Positions 9,853 to 21,089 of a stretch of 64,000 nucleotides of DNA are shown here, piece by piece. The number at the start of each line of letters is the position of its first letter. Position 1 is the first letter of the stretch. Below the pieces are notes generated by a model that searched no databases, had not been told where the DNA came from, and saw only the letters and a list, made by a program, of their open reading frames with translations. The position numbers and the translations under genes were made by a program. The stretch is from contig CP136064.1 in assembly GCA_032622095.1 (NCBI GenBank), positions 132,999,129-133,063,128 on the forward strand, given 5' to 3'. The stretch is from Siphonodentalium dalli (Eukaryota > Mollusca > Scaphopoda > Gadilida > Siphonodentaliidae).

Positions 9853-11893
9853 ATCAACATGTATAGAGTTATTGAACATCCTCTGTGTATAAAATCATCA
9901 TATTGGATTGATATGTGTAATGCTAATCATCATCTTCCGTATCATCCAGCATATCAGATTGGATTGATATGTGTAATGTTAATCATTATCTTCCTTATCA
10001 TGTCGTATTTGACATGTATGTTTACAGAACATGCTCTGTATATAATCCAGCATATCAGATTGATATGTGTAATGTTAATCATCATCTTCCTTATCATGTC
10101 ATATTTGACATGTATGTTTACAGAACATCCTCTGTATATAATCCGGCATATCAGATTGATATGTGCAATGTTAATCATTATCTTCCTTATCATGTCATAT
10201 TTGACATGTATGTTTACAGAACATCCTCTGTATATAATCCAGCATATCAGATTGATATGTGTAATGTTAATCATTATCTTCCTTATCATGTCGTATTTGA
10301 CATGTATGTTTACAGAACACCCTCTGTATATAATCCAGCATATCATATTGATATGTGTAATGTTAATAATCTTCCTTATCATGTCGTATTTGACATGTAT
10401 GTTTACAGAACATCCTCTGTATATAATCCAGCATACCATATTGATATGTATAATGTTAATCATTATCTTCCTTATCATGTCATATTTGACATGTATGTTT
10501 ACAGAACATCCTCTGTATATAATCCAGCATATCAGATTGATATGTGTAATGTTAATCATTATCTTCCTTATCATGTCGTATTTGACATGTATGTTTACAG
10601 AACACCCTCTGTATATAATCCAGCATATCATATTGATATGTGTAATGTTAATAATCTTCCTTATCATGTCGTATTTGACATGTATGTTTACAGAACACCC
10701 TCTGTATATAATCCAGCATATCATATTGATATGTGTAATGTTAATAATCTTCCTTATCATGTCGTATTTGACATGTATGTTTACAGAACACCCTCTGTAT
10801 ATAATCCAGCATATCATATTGATATGTGTAATGTTAATAATCTTCCTTATCATGTCGTATTTGACATGTATGTTTACAGAACATCCTCTGTATATAATCC
10901 AGCATACCAGATTGATATGTGTAATGTTAATCATTATCTTCCTTATCATGTCGTTTTTGACATGTATGTTTACAGAACACCCTCTGTAAATAATCCAGCA
11001 TATCATATTGATATGTGTAATGTTAATAATCTTCCTTATCATGTCGTATTTGACATGTATGTTTACAGAACATCCTCTGTATATAATCCAGCATATCAGA
11101 TTGATATGTGTAATGCTAATCATTATCTTCCTTATCATGTATTTGACATGTATGTTTACAGAACATCCTCTGTATATAATCCAGCATATCAGATTGATAT
11201 GTGTAATGTTAATCATTATCTTCCTTATCATGTATTTGACATGTATGTTTACAGAACATCCTCTGTATATAATCCAGCGTACCAGATTGATATGTGTAAT
11301 GTTAATCATTATCTTCCTTATCATGTCGTATTTGACATGTATGTTTACAGAACACCCTCTGTATATAATCCAGCATATCATATTGATATGTGTAATGTTA
11401 ATAATATTCCTTATCATGTCGTATTTGACATGTATGTTTACAGAACATCCTCTGTATATAATCCAGCATATCAGATTGATATGTGTAATGTTAATCATTA
11501 TCTTCCTTATCATGTATTTGACATGTATGTTTACAGAACATCCTCTGTATATAATCCAGCATATCAGATTGATATGTGTAATGTTAATCATTATCTTCCT
11601 TGTCATGTCATATTTGGCATGTATGTTTACAGAACATCCTCTGTATATAATCCAGCATATCAGATTGATATGTGTAATGTTAATCATTATCTTCCTTATC
11701 ATGTCATATTTGACATGTATGTTTACAGAACATCCTCTGTATATAATACAGCATATCAGATTGATATGTGTAATGTTAATCATTATCTTCCTTATCATGT
11801 ATTTGACATGTATGTTTACAGAACATCCTCTGTATATAATCCAGCATATCGAACTGATATGTGTAATGTTAATCCTTATAGAATTTATCAGAT
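9853..11893. repeat. Minisatellite, ~96-bp unit, about 21 copies, each unit a chain of hairpins
   Basis: The consensus unit holds four inverted repeats: CATATCA-GAT-TGATATG, TAATG-TTAAT-CATTA, CATGTCA-TATT-TGACATG and TACAGA-ACATCC-TCTGTA. Unit lengths are 96 or 93 bp, so all indels are multiples of three. As a result two forward frames and one reverse frame stay open for up to ~640 codons. The implied proteins are 32-residue repeats with no known motif, and substitutions change residues freely, so I do not call them genes. The first one or two units (9853-9960) are diverged and rearranged. Confidence 0.95.
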
Positions 11894-12235
11894 ATGATAA
11901 ATATTAATTTTCCTGTCGCACAAGACATGAAGATCTTCATTATTCTTTATCTTGTGTTTTGTTATTTGTGGTTCCAGTCATTTTCATATAGTCATCATCA
12001 ACTGCATATATTTTCTCTTTTTTGTTTGATTATTATTGGAAGCAGTGTTGGATTGTCGTCTTTAAAGCGCAGAAGAACGTCAGGGTCAGCTTTCGTCGTA
12101 TCTCTCTGGCTACGTGTACATACTGGAGTTTCCAGGAATTCAGAACGACATTTTCATGGAGAGTCACCCAATGTTATCTCATTTCTTTTGAATTTGGCTA
12201 ATTCTTTCTGCCTATTATAGCGTTCACATATGAAG
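11894..12235. other. No gene recognised
   Basis: A 108-codon plus-strand frame covers 11894-12220, starting in the last minisatellite unit. It shows no domain. The second half may be the eroded upstream part of the LINE tail that follows. Confidence 0.4.
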
Positions 12236-12480
12236 TGCCAAATGGTATGTCTGCCTTTTATTAGCAGAATAATTACAACACAGGCAACCAATTTCTTAAT
12301 CAAGATTTGTGCGAAAATAACCTAAGATCAAATCCTTTATGTGCATGTGGAACGGAAGAAACGGCGTCACATTTTCTATTCCTTTGTCCGATATACCGGA
12401 AACAACGAAAGGAATGCTTCTCTGGAACATTTAGAAATTTGACTCTCGAGTCTGCACTTAAAGGGGTAACCACAAAAAAA
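12236..12480 (+). pseudogene. LINE C-terminal (zinc-knuckle) fragment
   Basis: One frame reads NQDLCENNLRSNPLCACG followed by TEETASHFLFLCPIYRKQR. The pattern PLC-x-CG-x-x-ETA-x-HFLF-x-CPxYRxxR is the typical C-terminal Cys-His knuckle after the RT of CR1/Jockey/RTE-like non-LTR retrotransposons. Only this tail (~80 codons) is left and the frame breaks on both sides. It is different in sequence from the other LINE tails in the window. Confidence 0.75.
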
Positions 12481-12926
12481 CCTTAATTGAAAACATATCT
12501 ACCTTTAAAATAGTTCAGAAATTTAAAACTATGACAGAACGTTTTTCCAACTCAAATTATGAAGCAGCAGCCATTAATAATATGACAAGCGACATCGAAG
12601 TATTAGGTGCATTAATTACATATATTGCTATCATTGTTCTCATTCAATCCAAATTTACACATGTAAAATTAACGTATAAATTCCCTGCTTCTAAGAAACA
12701 CAACTGAGTCAAATTGAGATATGGTCACTCGCGGAGACGGCAAATATAAGCCTAACAGGCTTGCAGCCGAATCCACTTCGTCATCCTACACAAGGAACAC
12801 AATGTTATATGTTATTGTATTATACATGATGTGGTTTGAATGTAGTAAAATATTATTAAACTAATATCAGAACCATCGTGAGCCAGACAGGAATTTGGAA
12901 GCTATCTTCCAGTACACTTATTCTAT

Positions 12927-13513
12927 TTAAAGGGGTACTGTACGCCAAATGTTGTTGGTTTCTATAGTCTCCGAGTCGGAGAATAAGGTAACAATTTTTC
13001 CATTATTTGAAAGTCTGTTGAGTACGAAGTCATGTTACGGATGAAAAATTACCGGAATGCAAAAATACAAATTTTCGTTGTCGAGTAATTTTTGTAAAGT
13101 TTTCAACCAAATGAATCAAATAAAAGTTATATTATATGCATACTAGTCCCATATAATCATTTAAATTATTGTATCGTCGCTAGTCAGTGAGTGGCTTGAG
13201 TGTTCTCCCCGTATCATCATAATATTTTAAGCGATCGTGTGTGCGATCGGTTTAACAATCCAGTATCCCTCAATTACTGTTTTTGATTACGGTAATTCGT
13301 AATTTAATTGACGCCATTTTATGGCTCCAGTCATAAATTCAATTTATATCGAATTATTAACTTTTAAATTATTAAATTTTAAGATAGCCTATTAACCTGA
13401 GCGTTTACAGAATACATCTTCGACTCAAATTACTTATGTTTCTATATATTATCGATATTAGATCGTTGTTGTCACCGGAAATTTAATTAAAGTGGCGTAC
13501 AGTACCACTTTAA
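12927..13513. mobile_element. Short TIR element flanked by TTAA
   Basis: TTAA + AGGGGTACTGTACGCCA at the left (12927-12947) and TGGCGTACAGTACCACT + TTAA at the right (13493-13513) form 17-bp inverted repeats with one mismatch. TTAA duplications are used by piggyBac- and Kolobok-type transposases, so this 0.58-kb element is probably a non-autonomous derivative of one of these. No ORF inside. Confidence 0.8.
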
Positions 13514-13711
13514 AGACTCCACTAACTGGGTCATTGGAATTTTATACACATATTTTAAAGACTTTGGAATGGTGACATTCCACTTCTTTGATAAAACTGT
13601 AAATAAGGGTTTCAACAATTTTAGCTTGGATTCATTATATGTTTGGTAACATTTCTTCTCCAACAGCTTTTATCATGTGGGAATTATTTCCACTGAAATA
13701 AGATTCAAATA

Positions 13712-14260
13712 TCATAATTCTGGAAGTTGCTGAACATGGGATCTAAGGAAAGAAGTCCTACTGGGGGTTGTACCACTACTTGCTTCCTGCTTCTCACATG
13801 AGATTGAAAACTTTAAAGATTTAGTATTACTTATTACCCATAATGCTTTACCTAGTTTGGTAACAATAGGTAATACAGCATTTGGTTTAACCATAACTTG
13901 GCATTCTTTAGACATAGATTTAGTATCATTTAGAAACAAAGCCAATTTACATTGTTTGTATTCTGATAGAGAAAACACAAAGAATCTTTTGGAAAGTTAA
14001 TATATTTAGTCCTACTTGGGTCTATTACGAAATACTTACTTTCCAATTTGTATTGTGCAACCATATTTTTAAATTGTGAAGTTAATTTTGGTTTATCATT
14101 AGGAAATGGCAACGAATGAATTTTATACAACTCAAATTCATTTCTGACATCTATTAGTGGTATTTTTACAATAATTATTATTTTATGGTTAGTTAGTATT
14201 GTACTAGTTCTTAGATTTATAGTATTTCCATAAGCTTCTAATTGGATCAAATGGTAGTTT
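13712..14260 (-). pseudogene. Envelope-like (F-protein-type) relic of the gypsy element
   Basis: Two overlapping minus-strand frames (from the second half of 14373-13930, and 13978-13712) lie directly downstream of integrase, where errantivirus-like gypsy elements carry an envelope gene. The content fits the C-terminal half of F-type fusion proteins (Baculo_F-like): a short region naming aromatic/leucine and proline pairs, then spaced cysteines. The N-terminal half, signal peptide and fusion peptide were not found. A frameshift separates the two parts. This is an old, broken copy. Assignment rests on position and a weak pattern. Confidence 0.5.
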
Positions 14261-14269
14261 AAGTTGATC

Positions 14270-15320
14270 AGGAAGTTGTACATGAGATAGAATGGAGAGT
14301 ATTTTGTAGATTCATTGACATTGAACCCGATGGCTGCCATTGTTTGATTTAAGAGTAGATCCCGTGTCTCCAATTCATTCTCTATCTTCGATATTACATC
14401 ATCGAGGAATCGGTGAAATCTCTCAACTTTGGCATTTCCTTGTGGATGGTAGTAGGAAGTTGTTACATGGTGTTGAGTTCTTGTAATATTTCTTGCATAA
14501 TTTGGTTGCAGTTCTCTTTTCCGTTGTCCTAAATTAATTATAATGGTGATGAGAATCTTGGGAATATCTTATCTATGAGAAGATGAGCAATTTACCAGAG
14601 GAAGATAAACTCCAGCAAAATACATGGATGCAATATGCATGAAGAGCAAGATAAGAATGCCAGTCTTGTAGACACAAAGAACCAGTACATCAGCTATAAT
14701 CCTCCCCCAACAATTTGGGAGAAATACATGATGATAAAAGATTTAATATATTACATCAGCAACAGAGATGAAGAACCAGTAGTAAGAATCACTGCCTTTT
14801 TATCCGGCACGCAAAGCTTTCTGGCCACCCACTGTATAAGTCTATGAAAGTAACTATATTTTTATTTCTTGTTAAAAGTTGTGGTGTATGGGTCGCTTAG
14901 GTACAACCCAATTTCTTGAAGTGGTGGTTTTAATTTCTTCATATTCTGACTTCTGCAAATGATACAGTTCTCTCAATGCGCATATGTATCCTTATACAGA
15001 TTTTTCCAGTATTATTTTCTTCTGGTTGCTGCAAACATCTTATCAGTGCCGTCATGACCATTGTCATCGTGGTACTGCTTTAACACCGTTAAATGGAGAT
15101 GTTCAGGAATACATATTCTTATTACTGGTTCTTCATCTCTGTTGCTGGGGTAATATATTAAATCTTTTATCATCATGTATTCTCCCAAATTGTTGGGGGA
15201 GGATTATTGCTGATATACTATTTCTTTATGTCTACAAGTCTGGCATCCTTGTCTTGCTCTTCAGGCATATTGTATCCATGCATTTTGCTGGAGTTTATCT
15301 TCCTCTGGTAAATCTTCATC
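14270..15320 (-). pseudogene. Gypsy integrase relic, rearranged by an inverted duplication
   Basis: The minus strand from 15310 gives DEEPVIRICIPEHLHLTVLK, then QYHDDNGHDGTDKMF (the H-x3-H of the zinc domain) and a YWKNLYKD block. The core end appears at about 14500-14380 as TSYYHPQGNAKVERFHRF with the conserved glutamate, followed by NQTMAAIGFNVNESTKYSPF at 14345-14280, typical of the end of gypsy integrase. The middle of the core is replaced by an inverted copy of the upstream linker (14591-14789). Strand transfer could not be carried out by this product. Confidence 0.85.
14591..15312. repeat. Inverted duplication, ~199-bp arms, inside the integrase gene
   Basis: 14591-14789 is the reverse complement of 15115-15312 with a few differences, separated by 325 bp. 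The right arm is in the correct coding orientation (linker before the integrase zinc domain). The left arm is therefore the misplaced copy and interrupts the integrase core. Confidence 0.95.
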
Positions 15321-15356
15321 ACGGAGCAAATTATTTAGGTGCAAATTTATTGGAGT

Positions 15357-16029
15357 TTAAGGCATTGACTCTATACGTTTTGTCGCTGATATCTGGATCT
15401 TCTGAGTAATCATCACTGTCTTCTGCCTTGAATGGAAGTCTAGACAACATATCTGCACAGATATTTGAAGGTCCAGGTATATATTATATATTGCAATTGT
15501 ATCCAGCTGTAGTTTCTTGTTAGCACTTAAAGGCCCTTTAAGTAAATACTCCAATGGCTTATGGTCCGCCCTTAAAGTAAATCTTGAATTTTACAAGTAA
15601 TGGTCAAATTTCTTCAATGCAAAATGAATGGCAAAGCATTCTTTATCTATGAAGGTCCAGGTATATATTATATATTGCAATTGTATCCAGCTGTAGTTTC
15701 TTGTTAGCATTTAAAGGTCCTTTAAGTAAATACTCCAATGGCTTATGGTCCGCCCTTAAAGTAAATCTTGAATTTTACAAGTAATGGTCAAATTTCTTCA
15801 ATGCATAATGAATGGCAAAGCATTCTTTATCTATGGTAGCCCATCTATGATGAGCATCACTCAATTTATGAGACAGATAGTATAATGGCGTCTCAAGATA
15901 TGTTACACTATCTCTTCTCTTCCTTTTTATCCATTGGTTGTGTTAAACGGGCTCCAAAACAATTATCTGAGGCATCTGTTATAAAAAGTATGGCTTATTG
16001 ACATCTGGGTAAGCTAAATTTGGTATGAC
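15357..16029 (-). pseudogene. Gypsy RNase H relic with internal tandem duplication
   Basis: From 16029 the minus strand reads LTVIPNLAYPDVNKPYF, then ITDASDNCFGARLTQPMDKK (first catalytic aspartate), a HRWATIDKECFAIHFALKKF block (catalytic glutamate) and, near 15550, PLEYLLKGPLSANKKLQL before the linker to integrase. A 184-bp segment is present twice in tandem (15467-15650 and 15651-15835), which duplicates the middle of the domain. The upstream RT half lies beyond the insertion at 16036-19862. Confidence 0.85.
15467..15835. repeat. 184-bp tandem duplication
   Basis: Two nearly identical copies starting GAAGGTCCAGGTATATATTA. Only a few base differences separate them, so the duplication is younger than the decay of the surrounding gene. 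Confidence 0.95.
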
Positions 16030-16808
16030 GGTCAATATGTGTTTTATAATACCCATAATATATGAGCAGGGGATGCTCGTATCCAGGGCCTACAGTAGAG
16101 GTATCCCTGTCTTGGACGTCGGTAGTGGAAAATTTCACTAATGATGTCCAGAGCAGTCTACCTTGCGGCAGTTTTCAATTGTCTTTATAGTAATAAATAA
16201 AATATAAGTATAATCCTAGTATTTTAGATAGTACACAAGGGCATATTTGAGTCGTGTAATCAAATAAATTTAGAGTTAATTTTATATTTTATTTTTTATT
16301 TTTTAAATTTTTTTATTTATTTGGTATTTTTAAATTTTATTATCTTCTTGGATTGTTTTAAATTATTTTTCAATTTATTTTTAATTCATATTTTTTATTA
16401 TATTTTAATTATATTATTTTATTATTTTAAATCCCGCACTCACATGATCTGCCCAAAGGCCTGATCAAACCCATGTTCATCCCTATCCCTGTCACCGTGT
16501 CTCCGTACCCGTGTGATCCATATAATGGTCTGACTAAAGTGCTTCCACCCCACCCCTATCTACATTCTCATGTCCCTGTATCCATGTCATACTTATAATG
16601 ACCTAATGAATTCGTTGCTATCACCCTCCTCGTATATTGTATATGTACCCCCATGATCCATCTACTGGTCTGACCTGATCATTGTACACACCTACCCCAA
16701 TTAGTCCATTTATTTATTCGGGATATCTTTAAGGTATACTATGTTGTGTATAGTAGTTTTTGTTCCACACATCAAAGTAATGTCCATTATAGCTCCGATA
16801 CTAGCATA

Positions 16809-17476
16809 AAGCTGTTATTAGAGGATTTTTATTTTTTTTACAGAATGTGTCCCTTTAAATTAGTCTGGTTATAAACCATAAACCTAGGTGTACTTAAATT
16901 TGTATTTTTTCTCTGGGTAAACTTAATTTGTCTCATTAGTCGACAGATTGGGTTATGTCGACTTACTCATTGTGTTAATACATATTCATTCTACCGGTAT
17001 ATATGAATTTATATATACCGGTACCGTACATGAGTATACTTAACAAGTAAAGCATATACATGTAAATCAAATATAATATAACCAACAACTATCGTGGCAA
17101 GGTTATTTTGTTCACGTAGTCTTAGAAGGTACCGTTGTTGGCTGTTGTTAGAGGATTTTAATTTTGACAAAATGTGTCCCTTTAAATTAGTCTGGTTATA
17201 ACCCATAAACCTCAGGTGCACCTAAATTTGTATTTTTGCTCTGGGTAACCTTAATTTGTCTCATTAGTCGACAGATGGGTTATGTCGACTTACTCATTGT
17301 GTGATTATACATATTCACTTTACCCGGTATATATGAATTCATATATACCGGTACATGAGTATACCGGTACTTAACAAGTAAAGCACATACATGTAAATAA
17401 AATATAATATATATACAACCATTATCGTGGCAAGGTTATTTTGTTCACGTAGTCTTAGAAGGTACCGTTGTTGGCT
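16809..17476. repeat. ~332-bp tandem duplication
   Basis: Copies 16809-17140 and 17141-17476 share the order GCTGTT.TTAGAGGATTTT, GTGTCCCTTTAAATTAGTCT, ATTAGTCGACAGAT, the CCGG-bounded palindrome and CTTAGAAGGTACCGTTGTTG. Copy 2 has the perfect palindrome, copy 1 an imperfect one. Confidence 0.9.
17324..17351. repeat. Perfect 28-bp palindrome
   Basis: CCGGTATATATGAA followed by its exact complement, bounded by CCGG at both ends. The copy one repeat unit upstream (near 17000) has one mismatch at the centre. The half-site TACCGGTA recurs just downstream near 17361. Confidence 0.9.
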
Positions 17477-17867
17477 GTAATGATATTATGGCTCACCAAT
17501 TTTCCATGATTTAATTTCCCATATGCAATGAAGGTGGTCATAATTGTATGGATGTTATAAGAAAGGAGAGGATGTCTGCTAGGCATATAAAAGAGAAGGG
17601 TAATTTTACTGGTGACCAGGTCCCAATTTCTTGCAGACAAATTGTTCTCCGTTCTCATTACATCAGTTTTTGGAGTGGAAGCTGGATCCTGGAGCGGTTT
17701 AGTGAAATTTTGAAAAAAGTTTTGAACGTACCCCCTAAAAAGTGATTTAGTTTATGCCAAAATTTTGAATTTAGAATTTTTTTGAAAAAATGAGTTAATA
17801 AAGATGCCAAATGTTTTGATAGAATCATCTTCAGTTGCAGAATGCTGACTCTGTGCCACACTAACCA

Positions 17868-18070
17868 CATATATTGGAAACGTAGCTGCATATATTTGCA
17901 AAGTAGCTACATATATTGACTTAACTAACCACATATATTGACAAATTAGCTGCATATATTGACTAACTAACCTCCAATATTGACAAAGTAGCCAAATATA
18001 ATTGCAAAGAGGCTGCGTCTATTGACTAACTAACCACATATATTGATATATTAACCGGATATATTGCCTG
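17868..18070. repeat. Degenerate short tandem repeat (CATATATTGAC-type, ~20-bp unit)
   Basis: ACTAACCACATATATTGAC and AAAGTAGCTGCATATATTG-type words alternate about ten times, giving ~20- and ~37-bp periods. Confidence 0.8.
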
Positions 18071-18636
18071 AGCTTGACATAAGGCAGCTATGGTATACCA
18101 TATCACCGCATTTGCATAGCAATCATCACTATCATCACACTGCCTGGCCCATTTTAATCATGCAGATCCACATTTGACCCAAAGGGGTTCGGATGTGATA
18201 TATTCCAGGAACTTGTTATGCCGTTATTCTGAGTAAGTATAGGTAATTACTATTTAGGGATGTAGCTTATAATCATCAACTATTTGCTTTCAAATCAGTT
18301 TCATAATTCCCAGACAGCGAATCTTTTAAAATCCTATCATGGCATTTTCCAGATACGTGGTGTTGGTTTTTAAACATACCCGTAATTTTTCACACAATTT
18401 CCAATTATAAAAATAAATTGTGCCAAACACATCACTATTTACACATTTTTCGTCTAGATCCACAGAAACAGCTGAGAAAATTGGGAATAAAATGATCAAA
18501 ACACGTGGACTCGGAGTCGCATGAGTATTATATGTCAGGGTGCGTTCACTTAATGGTAAATTTGTCTGGCAAACGTGCAGGAATGCCGTCTTAGGGGTGC
18601 TCTTATCCCCTATATTGTATTATATATATATGAGTT

Positions 18637-19600
18637 GAAGATTTTGAGACATCTATAACAGGTTGTTATAATATGTTTTGCTTTATAAAATTCACAATTT
18701 AAATGTCTGGTTTATAGGGGAAAACATCATTATTCATTATTCAAAAAGTTAATTTGTGACGCAATGGTTATAAAACTTCATTTCTTTCCAATAATGAAAT
18801 TTTTTGTATTTTTTAAATATCGTTTCCATGGTGACAGGTATTTCTCAGGGTATTGGGCTTTTTCTGCAGTTTTATCAAAACTAGATTGAAGCACACGTAA
18901 GAAGCCATCATAATATGTATAAATTATTACTGTAACCAATGTAGTATCTAATAAATGTTTCAATTCCAAAATTATCGCATTTTTTGCAAAAACTAACAGT
19001 TTTTACTCCAAAATGGCACTAAAACCTTCATATCCTATATGTGCATCCTAGTTACTACTGGGATAATTGGAAAATAGTAATCTTTGAAAAAAGTTTTGAG
19101 ACATCTATAACGGGTTGTCATAATAAGCTTTGCTTCAAAAAATGACATGCTTTAAATGTCAGCTCTATGGGAAAAAACATCATTATTTGGTCCGTTTCCA
19201 TGACAACAGCTGAATAAACCGCAACAATTACCCAACACAGAAGTCCGGATTAAAAGTGCATGTCATAGAAAACAAATTTCAAAAAGTTATATTGTGTCGC
19301 AAGGGTTATAGGTCTTCATTTCTTTCCAATAACGGCATTTTTGGTATTTTTAAATATCGTTTCCATGGTAACAGGTATTTCTCTGGGTATTGGGCCTTTT
19401 CGGCAGTTTTATCCAAATTAATTTTAAGTACACGTATGATGCCATCTTAATAATGCATAAATTATTACTGTAACCAATGTAGTATTCAATAAATGTTCCA
19501 ATTCCAAAATTATCGCATTTTTTGCAAAAATCACCATTTTTCACCCCAAAATGGCAATAAAGACCCGTATAACCTATATGTGCATCCTATTTAATACTGG
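18637..19600. repeat. Diverged tandem duplication, ~460-bp period
   Basis: GTTTTGAGACATCTATAAC, CATTTCTTTCCAATAA, ATATCGTTTCCATGGT.ACAG, GTAACCAATGTAGTAT and TTATCGCATTTTTTGCAAAA occur in the same order in 18637-19060 and 19097-19600. The second copy carries an extra ~80 bp. A third trace of the TTTCCATGGTAAC word is near 19746. Confidence 0.85.
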
Positions 19601-19862
19601 AATCGTTGGAACAAAGTTATAGTGGACAAATCATTAATAAATGATCTTCAACGTTTGTTCCTGTCCTAGAATGGGCTTAAATTAGTTTTTACCATTTGCG
19701 GAAATGGTTTAATATCAAACTGTGTCTACATTGTTTACATTCTGTTTCCATGGTAACGGCACCACTTTTACATTTTACAGCAGGGCGGAACATGAAGCCT
19801 ACATCTTCTACTTTCATATGATATATAATTTTTCCGTGTGTAAAGAAAAAGAAAAAAATTCT

Positions 19863-20840
19863 GGTCAAGACCGCTCCTCTACAACATATCCTTTAATTTT
19901 TCAAAGGCTAATTGGCATTCTTTAGTCCACTTCAACTTGGAATATTTTCTTGTTAGATTAATGAGTGGTCTTGCAATCTGACTAAATCCAGGGATGAATC
20001 GGCGATAGTATGATGTCATTCCCATGAAAGATCAACTGTTTTAAATTTTGTAGGTGGTGCCATGTTTCCGATAGCCTTGACTTTGTCCAGGTCTGGTTTT
20101 ACGCCATCTTTGTTGATGATGAGGCCAAGATAATTAGTTTATTCTTGAAAGAACTTGCATTTCTTGAGCTTTAATCGCAAGTTATGCTGATGAAGTCTTT
20201 GGAAGATTTTTTCAATATTTTCAAAATGTTATGGTACGATAAGTCTTGTAGTCCTTCTAATACTACAGGCATTAAAACTGCAAATAGGCCAGGAGCATTG
20301 GCCAATCCATATGGAAGAACGTTAAAAGAAAATATTCTTTTGTGATAAGTAAATGAACATTTCTCCTTGGCGTCTTCATCCTGTAAGATCTTCCAGTATC
20401 CGCTCTTGAGATCCAGGGCTGAGAAATACCTTGCTCCATTCAGATAGTTCAACAGGCCATCAATTACTAGAAGTGGCCAGTTCATTGGTTTTGTAATTGC
20501 AATCAGTCAGCGAATGTCTACACCTAATTTTTGTGATCCATCCTTCTGGCCAACCAACAAGCAGGGAAACGCCCATGGTTACCTACTTTTGGATATTATG
20601 TTTGCATTCAACATATCTTCGATTGCAACATCAATTAACTTCTTTTTCTGTAACGGTACCCTGTATGGCTTTAATTTGATTGGACCATGACCATGGGTGT
20701 CAATTGACATCTTAACTGTGCCTGTATGACCAAACTCAGCATCAGTGGCTGCGAACAAGTCCTTGTTTTTCAGAAGTTTTGTGATAATATCGTTTTTTCA
20801 AGTGGTGCATTAATCTCTTCCAGGTTGAGTTAGTTAGGAG
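19863..20840 (-). pseudogene. Gypsy reverse transcriptase relic
   Basis: In coding order: a linker ending DLFAATDAEFGHTGTVKMS (about 20790-20700), GPIKLKPYRVPLQKKKLID, a PWAFPCLLVGQKDGS block, AITKPMNWPLL, LNGARYFSALDLKSGYW (the catalytic aspartate block, 20485-20350) and FSFNVLPYGLANAPGLFAVL. The Y/F-x-DD stretch that should follow is frameshifted and not readable. The thumb (SYYRRFIPGF-like) at about 20010-19950 is in a broken frame, ending at the insertion boundary. The frame has a stop in the IDYRKL-equivalent block. Clear Ty3/gypsy type. Confidence 0.88.
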
Positions 20841-21089
20841 GATGAGGTAAAGAAACCTCATTAATTTCGTTTATGACTTTACCTCGACCACAGAGTTACT
20901 TACCATCAATCCTGGTAGTTGAACCAAATACCCAGTCTCAATAGGGCTGACCTGTAAATAATCTGTATCAAACAACTCGCGACCACCAACTACATTTGCT
21001 ATCCAACACAACAACTCTGAGCCTTTATGACAACTTCCTTCTTTAGACGAACAAGCTAAGAAAGACTTATATTAGGTACCATTGATATT

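Larger units (their letters stand above)
16036..19862. mobile_element. Unclassified 3.8-kb insertion in gypsy RT/RNase H, with a GGTCAA duplication
   Basis: GGTCAA occurs at 16030-16035 and at 19863-19868. Joining the flanks there restores the gypsy frame across the RT-RNase H junction (minus-strand AVLTVIPNLAYPDV). The insert has no terminal inverted repeats; its right end is A-rich (AAAGAAAAAGAAAAAAATTCT-like), which would suit a retroposed element in plus orientation. It contains no ORF with a recognisable domain. Instead it holds long internal duplications (16809-17476, 18637-19600), a 28-bp palindrome and a short minisatellite. It may be a composite of several insertions. Confidence 0.65.

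Noticed and set aside
9787-11907. Three very long open frames (642, 614 and 400+299 codons)
   Set aside because: They are three readings of the same minisatellite, kept open by triplet-sized length variants; no domain, no codon bias, and changes alter residues freely.
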